Source: Endomicrobium sp.
GTDB taxonomy: Bacteria > Elusimicrobiota > Endomicrobiia > Endomicrobiales > Endomicrobiaceae
Assembly: GCA_031264895.1 (NCBI GenBank)
Contig: JAISDI010000272.1
Span: 1-9,385 of the forward strand
Length of the DNA: 9,385 nt
Reading direction: 5' to 3'
Positions 6,687 to 9,385 of this stretch are shown here, piece after piece. Positions within the stretch are counted from its first letter, which is position 1. Each line of letters begins with the position of its first letter. The notes under the pieces were generated by a model, which saw nothing but the letters and a program-made list of their open reading frames with translations, was not told the origin of the DNA and did no database searches. Both the position numbers and the translations under genes were made by a program.

Positions 6687-7130
6687 TTAGGTGCGCGTAT
6701 AAACGACCTCAAACCCTGTGTCAGGATCTTTTACTGTCAATTTATTGCCGGAAACGATATACGAACGTTTCTCTTCCATTATATCGGCTGCTGGTATTAG
6801 GGCAAATTCATCTGCATCTGGAAATTTATTGCCATTAATATCGCTTGACAAATCCCACAAAGCAGTCGTTGCGACAGTTAATTCCGTACCGGTATAGCTA
6901 AACTCGCCTTTTGCTGCAGCGCCTAAAACGCTGTTGGTATAATAATACATTATAAATTGCCCGTCGCTTTTATACTCTATCTTTAGTACATCACCGTAAA
7001 TATTTATTTCCCAAGCGCCTATAATAGAACCGCCACCTGAACTTTTTTTATCATCTTTACTGCACCCTGTCCATGCAAATGCAGACACTGCAAAAGCTAA
7101 CAACAATACGACTTTAAATACATTTTTCAT
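6687..7130 (-). CDS. Small lipoprotein, lipocalin-like
   Basis: The 147-residue product has a lysine-containing N-terminus, a hydrophobic stretch (7-19) and a lipobox-like WTGC with Cys23. It should be acylated and anchored in the membrane, probably the outer one; Trp at -3 is atypical. After a flexible KDDKKSSGGG linker, GAWEI (38-42), the alternating strands around LKIEYKSDGQFIMYYY, and SGNKLTV (127-133) resemble small lipocalin-like domains that begin with G-x-W. A DINGNKFPDADE segment (97-108) looks like an EF-hand/dockerin-type calcium loop. GGGAGG (7140-7145) gives a strong ribosome binding site 9 bases from the ATG. It lies downstream of the barrel gene on the same strand, but a terminator separates them. 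No specific function is recognised. Confidence 0.8.
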   Translation of the reverse strand: MKNVFKVVLLLAFAVSAFAWTGCSKDDKKSSGGGSIIGAWEINIYGDVLKIEYKSDGQFIMYYYTNSVLGAAAKGEFSYTGTELTVATTALWDLSSDINGNKFPDADEFALIPAADIMEEKRSYIVSGNKLTVKDPDTGFEVVYTRT

Positions 7131-7185
7131 TTTACCTATCCTCCCTTGTTTTTATTATCTGCTTTTTTGGGTCAATTCCTATTTC

Positions 7186-7213
7186 AGTATATAAACAATA
7201 TCTAAAAAGTCAT
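7186..7213 (-). promoter_or_regulatory. Candidate promoter of the lipoprotein gene
   Basis: Read on the minus strand, ATGACT (7208-7213) and TATACT (7186-7191) are spaced by 16 bases and match the sigma70 hexamers at 4/6 and 5/6. The start would lie near 7179, giving a leader of about 49 bases with the GGGAGG ribosome binding site. Confidence 0.35.
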
Positions 7214-7214
7214 G

Positions 7215-7241
7215 ACCCCCGGCAATGCCGGTGGTTTTTTT
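7215..7241 (+). terminator. Intrinsic terminator-like hairpin on the + strand
   Basis: A 9-bp stem with one mismatch (7215-7223 with 7227-7235) around AAT is followed by a run of seven T at 7235-7241. That is the layout of a rho-independent terminator in the + direction. Both neighbouring genes are on the minus strand, so what it would terminate is unclear. Confidence 0.5.
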
Positions 7242-7244
7242 ATA

Positions 7245-7285
7245 CAATAAAACCAGGCTCCGCATATAAAAATATACGAAGCCTG
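7245..7285 (-). terminator. Intrinsic terminator of the outer-membrane protein gene
   Basis: On the minus strand, the stem pairs 7277-7285 with 7254-7262 (9 bp including one G-U). It continues with 4 bp past a 2-base bulge around a TTTT loop, and is followed by TTTTATT. It lies 18 bases past the stop of the barrel gene, as expected for its transcript end. Confidence 0.6.
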
Positions 7286-7303
7286 TTTAAAAAAATACAG
7301 ATA

Positions 7304-7879
7304 TTAAATACTAAGTTTATAGCCGATATTGATACCTAATCTGCTATATGTAGCATCGGCTGTCTCACCTCTCATATCCATGGAAGAATAGAAAAATCCG
7401 TACATAACTTCAAAGAAAAATCCTACAGGAAGTTCATAGCCTACGCCGATATCCCAATACAATCCGCCGTTATTCTCAATATCTTCATCGCTCGGCATCC
7501 CGCTTGTATCAAAGAAAGTATATCCCAGATTTCCTTTAAAATATAATGCTGAAAGCTGTTCAACAGGATTTGCCGTAATTGTGGCATAAATGGGAATATA
7601 GGTAAGTTTTCCGGCTAAAGCCGTATCAGCGTCTATTCCCCTTTCGATATAGTATGCTGCGCCGCCGCCTACTTTAATAAATTCATGAACAGGATATAAA
7701 TATTCCGCACATAAACTTATTCCTATCTTTGAAGATTCTTCTTCTTTCACATCGTCTAAAGACACTTCAATATTCCCGACCGGTTCGATGCCAAACTTAA
7801 ACTTCAGATCCCCTGCTGCAAAAGCGCTTCCTGCAATAAAACATACTGCCAATACTGCAAACAATAATTTTTTCTTCAT
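7304..7879 (-). CDS. Outer-membrane beta-barrel protein
   Basis: Starting from the ATG at 7877-7879, the 191-residue product has a typical Sec signal peptide: MKKK, then a hydrophobic core, then AFA just before AGDLKFKFG. It continues with about eight alternating amphipathic strands rich in Tyr, Phe and Gly, for example GGGAAYYIERGI, LYFKGNLGYTFFDT, LYWDIGVGYELPVGFFFEVMYGFFYSS and SRLGINIGYKLSI. Length and pattern fit a small eight-stranded barrel of the opacity/OmpA-N/OmpW type. An upstream in-frame ATG would add MAFISHKKGGR, but it overlaps the ribosome binding site AAGGAGG (CCTCC on + at 7884-7888), so the inner start is preferred. The C-terminal residue is Ile rather than the usual Phe. 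Function (porin or adhesin) is not determinable. Confidence 0.8.
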   Translation of the reverse strand: MKKKLLFAVLAVCFIAGSAFAAGDLKFKFGIEPVGNIEVSLDDVKEEESSKIGISLCAEYLYPVHEFIKVGGGAAYYIERGIDADTALAGKLTYIPIYATITANPVEQLSALYFKGNLGYTFFDTSGMPSDEDIENNGGLYWDIGVGYELPVGFFFEVMYGFFYSSMDMRGETADATYSRLGINIGYKLSI

Positions 7880-7894
7880 TCTTCCTCCTTTTTT

Positions 7895-7912
7895 ATGGCT
7901 TATAAAAGCCAT
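7895..7912 (-). promoter_or_regulatory. Short hairpin in the leader of the barrel gene
   Basis: ATGGCTT (7895-7901) and AAGCCAT (7906-7912) form a perfect 7-bp stem with a 4-base loop, a few bases upstream of the GGAGG site. If transcription starts from the -10-like TATAAA at 7917-7922 (minus strand), this stem would sit at the extreme 5' end of the message, where such stems are known to stabilise outer-membrane protein mRNAs. The start site itself is inferred. Confidence 0.4.
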
Positions 7913-7927
7913 TTTATTTATAAAATT

Positions 7928-7959
7928 AAAAAATCCCGGCTTAAAAGCCGAGATTTTTT
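7928..7959. terminator. Bidirectional terminator-like hairpin
   Basis: A 15-bp stem with one mismatch pairs 7928-7942 and 7945-7959 around AA. Each arm ends in six A or T, so the hairpin reads as an intrinsic terminator on both strands. On the minus strand it lies about 40 bases upstream of the barrel gene's ribosome binding site. It therefore either ends transcription entering from the right, or acts within the leader. Confidence 0.6.
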
Positions 7960-7961
7960 AA

Positions 7962-7976
7962 TTGATACAATATCAA
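7962..7976. promoter_or_regulatory. Operator-like palindrome
   Basis: TTGATA, CAA, TATCAA is a perfect 6-bp inverted repeat with a 3-base centre, right next to the bidirectional hairpin and upstream of the barrel gene. It could be a regulator site; in AT-rich DNA it could also be chance. Confidence 0.25.
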
Positions 7977-8015
7977 AAATTTAAAAAAAGATAATGCTAC
8001 TAAGGTATGGTTATT

Positions 8016-8065
8016 TGTCTTGTCTTGTCTTGTCTTGTCTTGTCTTGTCTTGTCTTGTCTTGTCT
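8016..8065. repeat. Ten tandem perfect copies of TGTCT
   Basis: The pentanucleotide TGTCT is repeated exactly ten times without a single mismatch. A simple sequence repeat of this unit and purity is prone to slipped-strand changes in copy number. It lies 137 bases upstream of the barrel gene's ATG, and no supported gene spans it. A + frame from ATG 8007 to the TAA at 8103-8105 (32 codons, CLVLS repeats) and a minus frame from ATG 8079 to a TAA at 8011-8013 (22 codons, DKTRQ repeats) both cross it, but neither has a convincing ribosome binding site. Confidence 0.97.
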
Positions 8066-8219
8066 ATGTTTACCGTCATTTTTGTCCCCAAAAAATTATT
8101 CGTAAATTTGAACTTATTCTATAAAATATTATTTTATAAGTCCAGCTTTACAAACAATTTTCGTAGAGGTTAAATATCCATATTATTTATCATTTTACAA
8201 AATAAAAGTTATTTGCAAC

Positions 8220-8235
8220 ACTCTTATTAGCAATT
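8220..8235 (+). repeat. 16-bp direct repeat flanking the element, left copy
   Basis: ACTCTTATTAGCAATT occurs here and again, identically, at 8470-8485. The copies lie immediately outside, or just overlap, the inverted ends of the element between them, as expected for a duplicated target or recombination core. Confidence 0.75.
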
Positions 8236-8275
8236 GTCAAACCAAAATCAAAATGATACCGATTTTATCAAGATT

Positions 8276-8293
8276 CCAAAATCAAAATGATAC
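8276..8293 (+). repeat. Internal copy of the element's terminal repeat
   Basis: This is an exact 18-base direct copy of 8242-8259, 34 bases further inside the element. It fits the pattern of a second transposase-binding site near one end. Confidence 0.8.
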
Positions 8294-8391
8294 TATTTAA
8301 TACCAAAATTTATAATTTAAAAGACTATCTCATGTTTACTATGCAGTTAGTTAAAAATTCTTAACTTAAATTAAAGGTATCCTATAATACA

Positions 8392-8426
8392 ACCCTATCA
8401 AAAAACGCTTCTTTTTTTGATAGGGT
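8392..8426. repeat. Perfect 14-bp hairpin inside the element
   Basis: ACCCTATCAAAAAA (8392-8405) pairs fully with 8413-8426 around a 7-base loop. No T-run follows the stem on either strand, although the stem itself contains an A/T tract. It may be a vestigial terminator protecting the element or a structural feature of it. Confidence 0.6.
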
Positions 8427-8469
8427 AACTTGTCTCTTTTAAAGTATCATTTTGATTTTGGTTTAACAT

Positions 8470-8485
8470 ACTCTTATTAGCAATT
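8470..8485 (+). repeat. 16-bp direct repeat flanking the element, right copy
   Basis: It is identical to 8220-8235. One base separates it from the TG...CA end of the element at 8468. Confidence 0.75.
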
Positions 8486-8682
8486 AATTTAAATAGCTAT
8501 CTGTTTATTTCTAAAAAATACTGGAATTCCTTAACATCTTCATAGTGATTTCATCGAACCCTGTCTAATGTTGACGGTTTAAAAAACAGATTGAAAATTC
8601 ATATCTTTTATGATATTTTTTGTTTTTTCCTTGTTGAGTTTCAATGGATTTTGTAGTACTCTATAAAATGGGCGTAAGTCTA

Positions 8683-8712
8683 TTGATTATGTAAACAAAA
8701 TTATGGTACAAT
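8683..8712 (+). promoter_or_regulatory. Extended -10 promoter of the 171-residue gene
   Basis: TTGATT (8683-8688, 4/6 to consensus) and TACAAT (8707-8712, 5/6) are spaced by 18 bases, and TGG directly before TACAAT supplies the TGn extension. The start would be near 8719, leaving a leader of about 44 bases. This is the best promoter match in the window. Confidence 0.65.
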
Positions 8713-8753
8713 TTATACACAATGCTTAGGAAATATTTTGCGCCAAACATCAA

Positions 8754-8758
8754 GGAGG
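8754..8758 (+). promoter_or_regulatory. Strong ribosome binding site of the 171-residue gene
   Basis: AAGGAGG, with the GGAGG core here, lies 4 bases before the ATG at 8763. It confirms the start of an otherwise anonymous gene. Confidence 0.8.
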
Positions 8759-8762
8759 TTTT

Positions 8763-9278
8763 ATGAATGAGTTAAAGCTTCCTCTTGTCAGATGTCTCCA
8801 AGAATTAAATTTTTCTTTTAATGATTTTTTAACTAATCAGTCAGATAGGATAGTATTCCAAAAATATGGTCTTTTCTTGGAAGAGATTTTTGGCGTGGGT
8901 ACCGGTGATTATAGTTTATATATCTATGGGCCATACAATCCATCTTTAGCAAGAGTTGGTTATGAAATAGCTGCAGATTTTAGAGAGTACGATAGAGAAG
9001 CAAGAATAGCAATCCGTTTATCTGAAAATGCCATTAGAATTCTAAGGGAAATACGAGAAATATTTTCTAATAATAATGTTGCTGATAGAGATCTTCTTGA
9101 AATTTATGCTACATATTTCTATCTTGTAAGAAGAAAAGGATATATAGAAGGTTCTGAACAGGTAATTGAAAAATTAGAATTAATAAAAGGTAAAATGCCA
9201 AGGTATCAAGAAATTATTCCGAGAATTGTTCCTATACATCAGCAAATAAGCCGTTACTTATCTACCCCCGCTAACTAA
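8763..9278 (+). CDS. Hypothetical protein, YwgA/Panacea-like antitoxin-type features
   Basis: The gene encodes 171 residues with no signal peptide or membrane segment, so it is probably cytoplasmic and mostly helical. I do not recognise it with certainty. The segment FQKYGLFLEEIFG...YSLYIYGPYNPSLA (about 32-63) resembles the LQKL...YxYGPYSPELA pattern of YwgA-type (COG3432-like) and Panacea/SocA-like proteins, some of which are antitoxins or partners in defence loci. The rest (about 75-165) is charged helix, including RLSENAIRILREIREIF and a YFYLVRRKGYIEG stretch. It has its own strong promoter and ribosome binding site, lies in AT-rich DNA next to a mobile-element remnant, and its end overlaps a possible convergent gene by 8 bases. 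No toxin partner is visible on the + strand within the window. The family call is tentative. Confidence 0.8.
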   Translation: MNELKLPLVRCLQELNFSFNDFLTNQSDRIVFQKYGLFLEEIFGVGTGDYSLYIYGPYNPSLARVGYEIAADFREYDREARIAIRLSENAIRILREIREIFSNNNVADRDLLEIYATYFYLVRRKGYIEGSEQVIEKLELIKGKMPRYQEIIPRIVPIHQQISRYLSTPAN

Positions 9279-9385
9279 AATCAAATATTATATATTTAAA
9301 AATATCCTTATATATATCTTGTTTAATATCATAGAATTGAGTAAGAAAATTTTTACTTAAATCTCCGAAACCTATGTTTTTTGCA
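9271..9385 (-). CDS. Possible C-terminal fragment of a convergent gene, cut by the window edge
   Basis: The minus strand is open from the right edge to a TAG at 9271-9273, giving 37 residues that include IGFGDLSKNFLTQFYDIKQD. The other two minus frames are stopped within about 10 codons, and the + strand here has several stops. The segment has a balanced, globular-looking composition and ends overlapping the 171-residue gene by 8 bases. An open stretch this short in AT-rich DNA could be chance. No family is recognised. Confidence 0.4.
   Translation of the reverse strand, partial: AKNIGFGDLSKNFLTQFYDIKQDIYKDIFKYIIFDFS

Larger units (their letters stand above)
8235..8468. mobile_element. Non-autonomous element (MITE) or remnant, IS21-like ends
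   Basis: The ends are inverted repeats of 25 bases with one mismatch (8235-8259 and 8444-8468), starting TG and ending CA. The inner 21 bases are perfect complements. The 18-base core CCAAAATCAAAATGATAC at 8242-8259 recurs directly at 8276-8293, so the left end has two copies and the right end one. IS21-family elements are known for TG...CA ends with such multiple terminal transposase sites. The 234-bp body has no open frame for a transposase and holds a 14-bp hairpin. A 16-bp direct repeat flanks it. Family assignment is inference; the inverted and direct repeats are seen directly. Confidence 0.65.
8066..8762. other. AT-rich accessory region without a supported gene
   Basis: About 700 bases, visibly richer in A and T than the operon, carry no long open frame. 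The contents are: an AT palindrome (8120-8138), an inverted-repeat element flanked by direct repeats (8220-8485), possible decayed minus-strand coding fragments (8497-8690), and the promoter of the following gene (8683-8712). Confidence 0.7.

Noticed and set aside
8120..8138. Perfect 9-bp AT inverted repeat around T8129
   Set aside because: It is composed only of A and T in a very AT-rich region, so chance is likely and no function is indicated.
8540..8565. GGTTCGA on the minus strand resembling a tRNA T-loop
   Set aside because: The flanking bases do not pair into a T-stem and no acceptor or anticodon arms are found.
9368..9380. 13-bp inverted match between 9368-9380 and 182-194
   Set aside because: At this window size and base composition a 13-bp low-complexity match is expected by chance, and flanks do not align.

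Overview
The left two thirds of this window (about 308-6481) is a compact, co-directional run of seven housekeeping genes on the + strand: tmk (thymidylate kinase), holB (DNA polymerase III delta prime), ricT (PSP1 family), metG (methionyl-tRNA synthetase), tatD (metal-dependent hydrolase), a TatD-associated radical SAM protein, and a membrane-anchored G5/3D-type cell-wall protein. Every junction overlaps or is separated by 14 bases or fewer, so it almost certainly is one operon. It combines dTMP supply, clamp loading, tRNA charging, a 4Fe-4S regulatory or maturation protein, DNA/tRNA quality control and peptidoglycan remodelling.

From 6482 to about 7960 the strand flips. Two minus-strand genes encode exported envelope proteins: a small lipoprotein with a lipocalin-like look (6687-7130) and a 191-residue outer-membrane beta-barrel protein (7304-7879). 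Both have strong Shine-Dalgarno sites. The barrel gene is followed by a minus-strand terminator and preceded by a long bidirectional terminator-like hairpin.

From about 7960 to the end the DNA becomes visibly more AT-rich and looks accessory. It holds ten perfect tandem copies of TGTCT (8016-8065). It then holds a roughly 234-bp element with 25-bp inverted ends that are repeated internally and flanked by 16-bp direct repeats (8220-8485); this looks like an IS21-like remnant or a MITE. A gene-poor stretch follows, with possible decayed coding fragments. Next is an isolated 171-residue protein with a strong extended -10 promoter and ribosome binding site (8763-9278). Its YGPYNP motif recalls YwgA/Panacea-type antitoxin-like proteins. 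The C-terminal end of a possible convergent minus-strand gene runs off the right edge.

The organism is a bacterium with an outer membrane (barrel protein, lipoprotein), moderate-to-low GC and intergenic palindromic repeats of the 'ATTCCGnG...CnCGGAAT' kind. The tmk-holB-ricT-metG-tatD order with a TatD-linked radical SAM and a 3D-domain protein would fit an early-branching diderm such as Elusimicrobiota/Endomicrobium, but this is inference from gene content only. TGA is used as a stop by several genes, so the genetic code is standard.
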